Origin: DAIRVC01 sp036803025
GTDB lineage: Bacteria; Chloroflexota; Anaerolineae; Anaerolineales; E44-bin32
Length of the DNA: 9,611 bases
Assembly: GCA_036803025.1 (NCBI GenBank)
Contig: DAIRVC010000099.1
Span: 1 to 9,611 of the forward strand
Direction: 5' to 3'
Numbering within the stretch: the stretch's first letter is position 1; each line of letters begins with the position of its first letter. The notes below the pieces were generated by a model. That model made no database searches, had not been told where the DNA came from, and was given only the letters and a program-made list of their open reading frames with translations. Positions 1 to 5,491 of this stretch are shown piece after piece. A program made the position numbers and the translations under genes.

Positions 1-591
1 CTGGGCAATCTGCTGGCGCTGGCACAGAAGAACATCAAGCGTCTGCTGGCCTACTCGTCGATCGCGCACGCGGGCTACGCGCTGATCGGCGTCGTGGCGA
101 TGAGCGAATTGGGCACGGCCAGCACAATCTTCTATCTGGCCGCGTACATCGTCACCAACCTGGCCGCCTTCACCGTGGTCATCTTGTTCGCCCGCTCAGC
201 CGGCTCCGAGGAGATCGCCGACTACGCCGGACTGAGCCGCCGCTCGCCCGGCTTGGCGCTGGCCTTGATGGTGGCGCTTCTCTCGCTGGCGGGCATGCCG
301 CCGCTGGCCGGCTTCGTGGCCAAGTTCTATGTGTTTGCCGCGGCCGTGCGGAGTGATTGGATATGGCTCGCCTTCGTCGGCGTGCTGAACGCCATCGTCG
401 GCCTGTACTACTACATGACCATCCTGAAGGTGGTCTACCTGTATCGTTCGGACCACGACCACCAACCGATCACCGTCCCGCGGGCGTATGGGATGGCGCT
501 GGCGGTGTGTGTGGTGGCGATCCTGGTCATCGGGATCTTCAGCGCGCCCTGGCTGGCTTGGGCTTTGAGGGCGGCGGGGAGCCTGCTGTAG
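1..591 (+). CDS. nuoN: NADH-quinone oxidoreductase subunit N (NuoN), 3' part
   Basis: This is the C-terminal 196 residues of an antiporter-like membrane subunit of respiratory complex I, which couples NADH (or ferredoxin) oxidation and quinone reduction to proton pumping. The reading frame is open from base 1, so the 5' end lies outside the window. The first codons read LGNLLALAQKNIKRLLAYSS, continuing IAHAGY, the NuoN/MrpD-family helix with a conserved lysine. Around residues 97-112 of the visible part is AGMPPLAGFVAKFYVF, with the second conserved membrane lysine, followed by the family's YYYMTILKVVYLY segment at 136-147. At least five hydrophobic helices are visible. It ends with TAG; the next gene begins 156 bases later behind its own promoter. 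NuoN is usually the last nuo gene, which fits the gap. NuoM, NuoL or Mrp subunits are the alternatives, but the motif set and short C-terminus favour NuoN. Confidence 0.93.
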   Translation: MGNLLALAQKNIKRLLAYSSIAHAGYALIGVVAMSELGTASTIFYLAAYIVTNLAAFTVVILFARSAGSEEIADYAGLSRRSPGLALALMVALLSLAGMPPLAGFVAKFYVFAAAVRSDWIWLAFVGVLNAIVGLYYYMTILKVVYLYRSDHDHQPITVPRAYGMALAVCVVAILVIGIFSAPWLAWALRAAGSLL

Positions 592-647
592 GTTCCGCGA
601 TAGATGGGTCGTTGTGGGATTGGGCGCCGACGCCGGCGGCCGACAGG

Positions 648-681
648 GGACACCCGGATTCCAGGAGCGGGGTGGGTGTCC
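648..681 (+). other. Hairpin in the nuoN-atp intergenic gap
   Basis: GGACACCC (648-655) is the exact reverse complement of GGGTGTCC (674-681), an 8-bp stem with an 18-base loop. No T-run follows, so it is not a textbook intrinsic terminator, but it sits where nuo transcription should end and about 30 bases before the -35 box of the atp promoter. Just downstream, ACAAT occurs twice exactly 10 bases apart (682-686, 692-696), a possible protein site. The remainder of the 156-base gap shows nothing else I can name. Confidence 0.35.
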
Positions 682-709
682 ACAATTCCGGACAATCGCA
701 GTCGCTTTA

Positions 710-738
710 TTGACCGCGCGAAATGCTTGTGATACAAT
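710..738 (+). promoter_or_regulatory. Sigma-70-type promoter of the F0 ATP synthase genes
   Basis: The -35 box TTGACC (710-715, 5 of 6 to TTGACA) and the -10 box TACAAT (733-738, 5 of 6 to TATAAT) are separated by exactly 17 bases. The expected start of transcription, about 7 bases after the -10 box, is the AA at 744-745. The next gene's ATG is at 748, so the mRNA would have only 3-4 bases before the start codon, and no Shine-Dalgarno sequence can fit. The promoter match is seen directly; leaderless translation is inferred. Confidence 0.75.
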
Positions 739-747
739 CCGCGAACC

Positions 748-1065
748 ATGACGCAGGAGAGCCGCGCACCCGAGCTCGAGCGGACGCGACAAGCGTTGAA
801 GATGGCTCTGCTCGGTGTGATCGGCCAGGTCGGCTGCCTGACGCTGCTGATCATCCTTATCGCCCTGGTCGCCGGGTTGTGGCTGGACGGGCAGTTCCAC
901 ACCCGGCCGCTTTTTACCTTGATCCTGGTGTTGGCCAGCGTGCCGGTGACGCTGTTCGTGATGTTCCGTCTGGTGCTCTCGATCGCGCCCAGGCTGCAAG
1001 TGCCCGTGGGCGCCGGATCCGCAACGCAGGAGAAGGCCGAAGTTGACGACCACGCAACCGACTAA
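748..1065 (+). CDS. AtpZ/AtpI-family small membrane protein of the ATP synthase operon
   Basis: A 105-residue protein with two predicted membrane helices (about 20-42 and 55-78). Between and within them is the AtpZ/AtpI-family pattern: a glycine then LD at the end of helix 1 (G43, L46, D47), a short polar turn with TRP (52-54), then helix 2 ending in an arginine (R74). Family members are encoded at the head of F-type ATP synthase operons and are implicated in c-ring assembly and Mg2+ or Ca2+ handling; that role is known for relatives, not shown here. The N-terminus (1-17) is charged and the tail (90-105) polar. The ATG lies 9 bases after a good -10 box with no ribosome-binding site, so this gene is probably read from a leaderless mRNA. 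Its end overlaps atpB by 23 bases, implying translational coupling. Family is fairly secure; whether it is best called AtpZ, AtpI or AtpQ is not. Confidence 0.75.
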   Translation: MTQESRAPELERTRQALKMALLGVIGQVGCLTLLIILIALVAGLWLDGQFHTRPLFTLILVLASVPVTLFVMFRLVLSIAPRLQVPVGAGSATQEKAEVDDHATD

Positions 1066-2092
1066 ACGCCGGTTCGGGTTTCACCGATGGCTGATCGTGG
1101 CGCTGATGGTGGTCAGCGTCTTCGCAGTGCGGGCCTATGCGCCCATCCGCCCTCATGTCCAGGTCGCCCCGGAGCCCGTCGCCGGGCCGTTCCAGATCCC
1201 GCTGCTGGGCGAGATGTACCTGACCAACACGATGATCGCCATGCTGATCGTCGATGTGATCGTCCTGGCGATCGGGCTGACAGTGCGGCGGGCCGTCAGG
1301 CGCGGCGAGCCGGTGCTCCGCGGCCTGGCCGGCCTGATGGAAGTCGTGATCGAGGCGCTCTACAACCTGGTCGAATCGACGGCTGGGAAGTCGGCCCGCC
1401 GGATATTCCCCTGGGCAGCAACGATCATCATCGTGGTGCTGATCGCCAACTGGTCGAAGCTGCTGCCGGGTTTCGAGAGCATCGGCTGGCTGCACGAGGC
1501 TCACGGAGAGGTTGAGGGCTACCCGGCCCAGGAGCTGTTCCGTATCGGCGACCTGTCCGTCAGCACCATCGTCCAGGACGGCGGCCAGGAGGCGGCCGGC
1601 GGTCACCTGTACACCGTCGCCCCCTTCGTGCGCGGCCTGGCGACCGACCTGAACTTCACCGTTGGTCTGGCCCTGGTCTCCGTTGTGGTGACGCAGGTGA
1701 TCGGCCTGCAATCCGCCGGGCCGGGCTACCTGACCAAGTTCTTTAACTTCGGCCGCTTCCGGCGCATGTGGACGCGCGAGCAGCTCGGCCCGTTCGAGGC
1801 CATCTTCCCCTTCCTGGACATCTTCGTCGGGCTGCTCGAATTGGTGGCCGAGGTCGCCAAGATCATCTCGTTCTCATTCCGGTTGTTCGGCAACCTGTTC
1901 GCCGGCGCCGTGCTGATGATCATCATCGGGACGCTGGTGCCGGTCTTCATCCCGTCGGGTGTGCTGCTCTTCGAGCTCTTCGTCGGGGTGATCCAGGCGC
2001 TGGTCTTTGGCATGCTGACGATGGTCTTCATGACCATGGCCACTCAGCTGCACGGCGGCGGGGAAGAAGCGAGCCACAGCGGCGCACACTGA
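1043..2092 (+). CDS. atpB: ATP synthase F0 subunit a
   Basis: Subunit a forms the two proton half-channels next to the c-ring of the F-type ATP synthase. The essential arginine (E. coli R210) is visible as R280 in IISFSFRLFGNLFAGAV, and further family blocks are LLPGFESIG (140-148), RGLATDLNFTVGLALVSVV (198-216) and the last helix FVGVIQALVFGMLTMVFM (313-330). At 349 residues it is longer than E. coli subunit a (271), with an extra polar stretch at 150-190 of the kind seen in long bacterial a subunits. The start is TTG at 1043, six bases after a strong ribosome-binding site AGGAGAAGG (1028-1036). The next in-frame ATG (residue 22) would cut into the first helix, so TTG is favoured. It overlaps the preceding gene by 23 bases and is followed after 70 bases by atpE. 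The C-terminus is rich in H, G and E. Confidence 0.96.
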   Translation: MTTTQPTKRRFGFHRWLIVALMVVSVFAVRAYAPIRPHVQVAPEPVAGPFQIPLLGEMYLTNTMIAMLIVDVIVLAIGLTVRRAVRRGEPVLRGLAGLMEVVIEALYNLVESTAGKSARRIFPWAATIIIVVLIANWSKLLPGFESIGWLHEAHGEVEGYPAQELFRIGDLSVSTIVQDGGQEAAGGHLYTVAPFVRGLATDLNFTVGLALVSVVVTQVIGLQSAGPGYLTKFFNFGRFRRMWTREQLGPFEAIFPFLDIFVGLLELVAEVAKIISFSFRLFGNLFAGAVLMIIIGTLVPVFIPSGVLLFELFVGVIQALVFGMLTMVFMTMATQLHGGGEEASHSGAH

Positions 2093-2102
2093 TCGCACTC
2101 GG

Positions 2103-2127
2103 CCGGGCGGGGCGGTCTCCCGCTCGG
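2103..2127 (+). other. Intercistronic hairpin between atpB and atpE
   Basis: CCGGGCGGG (2103-2111) pairs with CCCGCTCGG (2119-2127) through 9 base pairs including one G-U, with a 7-base loop. It begins 10 bases after the atpB stop. It is followed not by a T-run but by the atpE ribosome-binding site, so a transcript-stabilising or translation-tuning role for the abundant c subunit is more likely than termination. The stem is seen in sequence; the role is inferred. Confidence 0.45.
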
Positions 2128-2162
2128 ACATGCGGCTTCATGAATTGGAGGATGGAGTAGAG

Positions 2163-2423
2163 ATGACCCCAGAGGTTGCGCAGATACTGGTCGACGGCAT
2201 TGTCACGGGCTTGAAATTCCTGGGGGCCGGGCTGGCGATGGTTGGGACGCTCGGCGCCGGCCTGGGCATCGGGCTGCTGGGCAGCGGAGCCGTGCAGGGC
2301 ATTGCCCGCAATCCCGACGCGGCCGGGGCGATCCAGATCAACATGATTCTGGCCATCGCCTTCGGTGAGGCCGTCGCCATCTACGCCCTGGTTGTGGCCA
2401 TGCTCATCCTGTTCGTCGGATAG
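2163..2423 (+). CDS. atpE: ATP synthase F0 subunit c (proteolipid)
   Basis: An 86-residue hairpin of two membrane helices that oligomerises into the proton-driven rotor ring. Helix 1 carries the glycine-rich packing motif GAGLGIGLLGSG (31-42), the polar loop is ARNPDA (48-53) and helix 2 carries the ion-binding glutamate E69 in AFGEAVAIY. The Na+-coordinating residues of Na+ ATPases are absent: the helix-1 Gln position is I36, and Ser after the glutamate is A70, so a proton-type ring is expected. I start at ATG 2163, not the in-frame ATG at 2130, because GGAGG (2147-2151) and GGAG (2154-2157) lie just upstream of 2163 and the resulting length and MTPEVAQ N-terminus suit the family. It is the only one of the three structural F0 genes with an ATG start and two candidate Shine-Dalgarno elements, which agrees with the high copy number of c per enzyme. 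Confidence 0.95.
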   Translation: MTPEVAQILVDGIVTGLKFLGAGLAMVGTLGAGLGIGLLGSGAVQGIARNPDAAGAIQINMILAIAFGEAVAIYALVVAMLILFVG

Positions 2424-2449
2424 CGGCGGGGGACAGGGAGGAGGGCGCC

Positions 2450-3187
2450 TTGGAAGCACTTGGCATCAACCTGGGCTATCTGCTGGTCCAGATCGTCTCG
2501 TTCATCATCGCACTGCTGATCTTGCGCGCCTGGGTCTATCGGCCGGTGCTCAACATGCTGGCACAGCGGCGGGAGAGGATCGCCCAAGGATTGGAGGACG
2601 CCCGCCAGGCGGAGGAGGCTCGGGCCAACGCTGAGCGCGACGCGCAACAGGTCCTGCTTAAAGCACAGCAGGACGCCAACGAGGTCGTGCGCCAGGCCCA
2701 GGCTCGGGCGGACGAGGTGGCGCGAGAGATCAAGGCCGCCGCCGAGAAGGAAGCGGGCGAGATCCGTACCGCAGCCGGCGCCGAAGCCGAGCAGATCAAG
2801 TCACAGGCGCTGGCCGAGCTGCGCGGTCAGGTGGCCGCCCTTTCGATTGCGGCCGCCGAGAAGCTGATCCGCGAATCGCTGGACGAGAAGCGCCAGCGCG
2901 GGCTGATCGCCGAGTTCTTCAGCGGCCTCAAGGCCGGGAAGTTGGCCTTGCTGGAAGGCGAACAGCTGAGCGGGGCCAGTGCCGAGGTAGCCAGCGCCCT
3001 GCCGCTGACTGCCGAGGAGCAGGAGACCATCCGCAAGGAGCTGGGCCTCAAGATGGCCGCCGGCTCGACGATTTCCTTTCGCGTCGACCCGCGACTGCTG
3101 GGCGGACTGGTCGTCAGCGTCGGTGAGCGCGTATTGGATGGCTCAGTCGCCGGCAATCTGGAGTCGATGCGCCACGGTCTGAAGTAG
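2450..3187 (+). CDS. atpF: ATP synthase b subunit fused to delta C-terminal domain
   Basis: A 245-residue peripheral-stalk protein. Residues 8-29 form the single N-terminal membrane helix, followed by the b-type sequence RPVLNMLAQRRERIAQGL (31-48) and a long Ala/Glu/Arg-rich coiled coil to about 140. From about 178 it changes to the C-terminal domain of delta/OSCP: a PLTAEEQ helix start, then FRVDPRLLGGLVVSVGERVL, then DGSVAGNLESM, which matches the end of E. coli delta (VDGSV, GRLERL equivalents). The N-terminal helical bundle of delta, which normally docks on F1 alpha, is not present: there is no room for its roughly 105 residues. The TTG start (2450) follows a purine-rich AGGGAGGAGGG (2435-2445); the next ATG would lose the membrane helix. 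No separate atpH follows. It resembles long b subunits of alternate ATP synthases and the b-delta idea in mycobacteria, but is shorter than the latter (about 445 aa). Confidence 0.9.
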   Translation: MEALGINLGYLLVQIVSFIIALLILRAWVYRPVLNMLAQRRERIAQGLEDARQAEEARANAERDAQQVLLKAQQDANEVVRQAQARADEVAREIKAAAEKEAGEIRTAAGAEAEQIKSQALAELRGQVAALSIAAAEKLIRESLDEKRQRGLIAEFFSGLKAGKLALLEGEQLSGASAEVASALPLTAEEQETIRKELGLKMAAGSTISFRVDPRLLGGLVVSVGERVLDGSVAGNLESMRHGLK

Positions 3188-3203
3188 GCCTCGGTTCTCA
3201 GCC

Positions 3204-3254
3204 GCGGACGATGGATCCTGGACGACGGGCGGTCGTCCGCGCTTCATCGTCCGC
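3204..3254 (+). repeat. Nested inverted repeat between atpF and murE
   Basis: GCGGACGATG (3204-3213) is the exact reverse complement of CATCGTCCGC (3245-3254), extendable inward by a G-U and an A-T pair. Inside it GGACGAC (3220-3226) pairs exactly with GTCGTCC (3232-3238) over a 5-base loop. Because the arms share GGACGA/TCGTCC, an alternative 8-bp pairing of 3204-3211 with 3233-3240 is also possible, mutually exclusive with both. The tail after 3254 is TGCGTTT, a weak T-run. Candidates are a terminator, an attenuator-like switch in front of murE, or a mobile palindromic repeat. Confidence 0.6.
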
Positions 3255-3277
3255 TGCGTTTACGGCGGGTGCACAGC

Positions 3278-4822
3278 ATGCGCTTGAACCGGCTTGTTGA
3301 GGAGCTCCCCGAAGCGGGCGGGCGGCAGTGGCCGGAGGTCGAGATCTCCGGCGTGACGGCCGACTCGCGCCAGGTCCGGCCCGGGTCGGTCTTCGTGGCC
3401 ATACGCGGCGAGACGGTCGACGGACATCGCTTCCTGGGCGAGGCGGCCCGCAGCGGGGCGGTTCTGGTGGTCGGCGAAGAGGCTCCGGCGGAGATTCAGC
3501 TTCCCTACCTGCGCGTAGCCGACTCGTCCTTGGCCTTGGCTCAACTGTCGGCGGCCTGGCACGGCTACCCCGCCCGGCGCCTGGTGATGATTGGCGTCAC
3601 CGGGACCGACGGCAAGACGACGACCGCCAATCTGATCTACCGCATCCTGCTGGCGGCCGGGCTGCGGGCCGGGATGATCACCACCGTCAACGCGGTGATC
3701 GGCGAGCAGGAGCTCGACACCGGCTTCCACGTCACCACGCCCGATGCGCCGGCGGTGCAGGCCTATCTGGCGGAGATGCTGCGCGCCGGCCTGACCCATT
3801 GCGTCCTGGAAGCCACTTCGCACGGCCTGGCCCAACGCCGGGTGGCGGCCTGCGAGTTCGACATCGCCGCGATCACCAATGTGACGCATGAGCACCTCGA
3901 CTACCACGGAACGTGGGAGGCGTATCTGCAGGCCAAGGCGCGTCTGTTCGTCGGCCTGGGCGAAAGCGCGCCCAAACCCGCGGGGCCGCAGCGGCTGGCG
4001 ATCTTGAATCGTGACGACGCCTCCTACGTCGAACTGCAGAAGGTGACGACGGTGCGGCGAGTCGCATACGGACTGCACGCGCAGGCCGATGTGCGCGCCC
4101 AGGCTGTCCGGGCCTCCGCCAAGGGTCTGCGCTTCATTGTGCGCGGCGCAGGCTACAAGCAGGAAGTCCACACCCCGCTGGTGGGCGCGTTCAATGTCTC
4201 CAACTGCCTGGCGGCCTTCAGCGTCGGCGTGGAGGGGCTGGGGCTGACCCCGCAGGTGACCGCACGAGGCATCGCCGCGCTGGGCGGCGTGCCGGGGCGG
4301 ATGGAGAGGATCGACCTCGGTCAGCCGTTCACGGCCATCGTCGACTTCGCGCACACCCCCAACGCGCTCCGGCGCGCTCTCGAGACGGCCCGCGCGCTGA
4401 CCGACGGGCGCGTGATTGCCGTGTTCGGGTCGGCCGGCTTGCGCGATCGCCAGAAGCGCGGCCAGATGGCCGCCGTATCGGTTGAACTGGCCGACGCAAC
4501 CGTGCTGACAGCCGAGGACCCGCGCACCGAACGCCTTGAAGACATCCTGGAAGCGATGGCGGAGGGGGCGCGCGCGGCCGGCGGCAACGAGGGCCGCACG
4601 TTCTGGCGGGAACGCGATCGCGGGCAGGCGCTGCGATTGGCCGTGCGCCTGGCGCAGCCGGGCGACCTGGTCATCGTGTGCGGCAAGGGACACGAGCAGT
4701 CGATGTGTTTCGGTGAGATCGAGTATGCCTGGGACGACCGAGTCGCGCTGCGGGCAGCGTTGGCCGAACAGCTCGGCATCGGCGGCCCGGCGATGCCGGC
4801 CCTGCCGACCGAGGCGGGCTGA
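3278..4822 (+). CDS. murE: MurE-type UDP-MurNAc-L-Ala-D-Glu:diamino acid ligase
   Basis: An ATP-dependent cytoplasmic Mur ligase that adds the third, diamino, residue to the peptidoglycan stem peptide. Counting from ATG 3278 (514 aa): N-terminal UDP-sugar domain with SGVTADSRQVRPGSVFVAI (24-42), P-loop GTDGKTTT (109-116), TTPDA (153-157), EATSHGLAQRR (178-188, MurE-type), HEHLDYHGT (204-212), the carbamylated-lysine segment AKARLF (K220), GRMERID (340-346), AHTPNAL (358-364) and the C-terminal GKGHE (469-473). The substrate-selecting motif, DNPR in meso-diaminopimelate enzymes, reads EDPR (413-416): the Arg is kept but the Asn is Asp, so DAP, ornithine or lysine cannot be decided from sequence. 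ATG 3278 is preferred because GGGTG (3267-3271) lies six bases upstream and MRLNRLVEEL is a family-like start; GTG 3269 in the same frame is possible. It follows the F0 genes by 90 bases and is unrelated to them in function. Confidence 0.9.
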   Translation: MRLNRLVEELPEAGGRQWPEVEISGVTADSRQVRPGSVFVAIRGETVDGHRFLGEAARSGAVLVVGEEAPAEIQLPYLRVADSSLALAQLSAAWHGYPARRLVMIGVTGTDGKTTTANLIYRILLAAGLRAGMITTVNAVIGEQELDTGFHVTTPDAPAVQAYLAEMLRAGLTHCVLEATSHGLAQRRVAACEFDIAAITNVTHEHLDYHGTWEAYLQAKARLFVGLGESAPKPAGPQRLAILNRDDASYVELQKVTTVRRVAYGLHAQADVRAQAVRASAKGLRFIVRGAGYKQEVHTPLVGAFNVSNCLAAFSVGVEGLGLTPQVTARGIAALGGVPGRMERIDLGQPFTAIVDFAHTPNALRRALETARALTDGRVIAVFGSAGLRDRQKRGQMAAVSVELADATVLTAEDPRTERLEDILEAMAEGARAAGGNEGRTFWRERDRGQALRLAVRLAQPGDLVIVCGKGHEQSMCFGEIEYAWDDRVALRAALAEQLGIGGPAMPALPTEAG

Positions 4823-4888
4823 GCCTCCTCATGAGGGCCGATCAAGTCCGGGGAGAAGCGGCCATTTGCCCCCTGACCAGCGAACCGC

Positions 4889-4917
4889 TTGCGGGATCGG
4901 ACCCTTTAGGCTAGATT
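4889..4917 (+). promoter_or_regulatory. Probable sigma-70-type promoter upstream of the helicase unit
   Basis: TTGCGG (4889-4894) and TAGATT (4912-4917) are spaced by exactly 17 bases within the 155-base gap after murE. Each box matches 4 of 6 consensus positions. Transcription would begin near 4924, leaving a leader of about 54 bases that includes the GAGGA ribosome-binding site (4966-4970) of the next gene. The rest of the gap (4823-4888) holds only a tight palindrome CCTCATGAGG (4827-4836) just after the murE stop and no convincing terminator. Confidence 0.5.
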
Positions 4918-4977
4918 ATGCGGAGGCATTGATGCAGGCCCGCCGGCCGAGAGGGATTTCCACGCGAGGATGATGCG

Positions 4978-5490
4978 ATGACAGACGCGCTCGACCCCAG
5001 CGCCGTCGAGAGAATCCTGGCCTTCCTGGATCTGGCGACCTTTGAAGAGGGCGCCGCGCTGCGCGGCGGTTGCCTGGTGACCGACGCGCTGACGCGCCCG
5101 CTGGAGTTCCGCGTCAGCGGGGCGGTGCGACCGACAAGCCTGCAGAAGGTGCTTTACGGCGACACTCTGCAGGAGTACATCTGCAATGATCTCCTCGGCA
5201 TCCCGCTCATCCAATCGCTCGAGGTCAAGCCGGAGTTCGTCCTGGTGCGTGAAGCGGAGTTCCTCAAGCTTCGGCCGCGGGTGGGGATGCCGGTGCTCTG
5301 GGCCCGTGCGACTGTCGACGGCCAGTTTGTGCTCCAGGCCTTCCCCGGCTATGAGCAGGAAGCCGAGGCCGGCCGCGACGCGCTGCCGCGACGCCTGCGC
5401 GGCCGCAACATCATGGAGCCTTTCATCCGCATCCGCACCGCGTTGGACGAAGCCCACAACCTGAAGGTCGGCGAACCGCGGAAGGCCTGA
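4978..5490 (+). CDS. Conserved-looking protein of unknown function, partner of the SNF2-like gene
   Basis: A 170-residue soluble protein that I cannot assign to a named family. No signal peptide or membrane helix is seen. Residues 8-24 form a likely amphipathic helix (VERILAFLDLATFEEG). A compact central core follows with family-like blocks: GGCLVTD (30-36), RPLEFR (40-45), PTSLQKVLYGDTLQEYI (52-68) and ICNDLLGIPLI (68-78); VLVREAEFLKLRP (88-100) looks like a strand-loop pair. The C-terminal 45 residues are basic and charged (RRLRGR, 138-143). There is no nuclease, methylase or zinc motif. The start ATG 4978 has GAGGA seven bases upstream. The stop is one base before the GTG of the helicase gene, so the two are almost certainly co-transcribed and probably act together, as a regulator, adaptor or substrate-recognition partner. 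The function is open; the gene itself is secure from codon pattern, ribosome-binding site and tight spacing. Confidence 0.85.
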   Translation: MTDALDPSAVERILAFLDLATFEEGAALRGGCLVTDALTRPLEFRVSGAVRPTSLQKVLYGDTLQEYICNDLLGIPLIQSLEVKPEFVLVREAEFLKLRPRVGMPVLWARATVDGQFVLQAFPGYEQEAEAGRDALPRRLRGRNIMEPFIRIRTALDEAHNLKVGEPRKA

Positions 5491-5491
5491 C

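Noticed and set aside
196..1053. Open frame on the - strand across nuoN and the AtpZ/AtpI-like gene
   Set aside because: It is rich in H, Q and R, has no hydrophobic segments and spans the + strand promoter at 710-738; a shadow of GC-rich membrane-protein codons.
2130..2162. Upstream in-frame ATG for atpE adding 11 residues (MRLHELEDGVE)
   Set aside because: The extra residues are charged and not seen in c subunits, and the ribosome-binding sites sit inside this stretch, directly before ATG 2163.
748..3187. Possibility that this is a Na+-translocating N-type ATPase
   Set aside because: The long b subunit without a separate delta is suggestive, but the a subunit is long (349 aa), and the c subunit lacks the Gln and the Ser that follow the Na+ ligand pattern (I36, A70).
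3260..4693. Long open frame on the - strand (477 codons) opposite murE
   Set aside because: It is a GC-driven mirror of murE: its translation is rich in H, R, G and Q with no motif, while the + strand carries all the Mur ligase motifs.
4827..4836. Palindrome CCTCATGAGG just after murE as a terminator
   Set aside because: There is no loop and no T-run, so it cannot form a terminator hairpin; more likely chance.
4918..4932. Tiny open frame ATG CGG AGG CAT TGA in the leader of the 170-aa gene
   Set aside because: Its ATG overlaps the -10 region and lies before the predicted transcription start, so it would not be in the mRNA.
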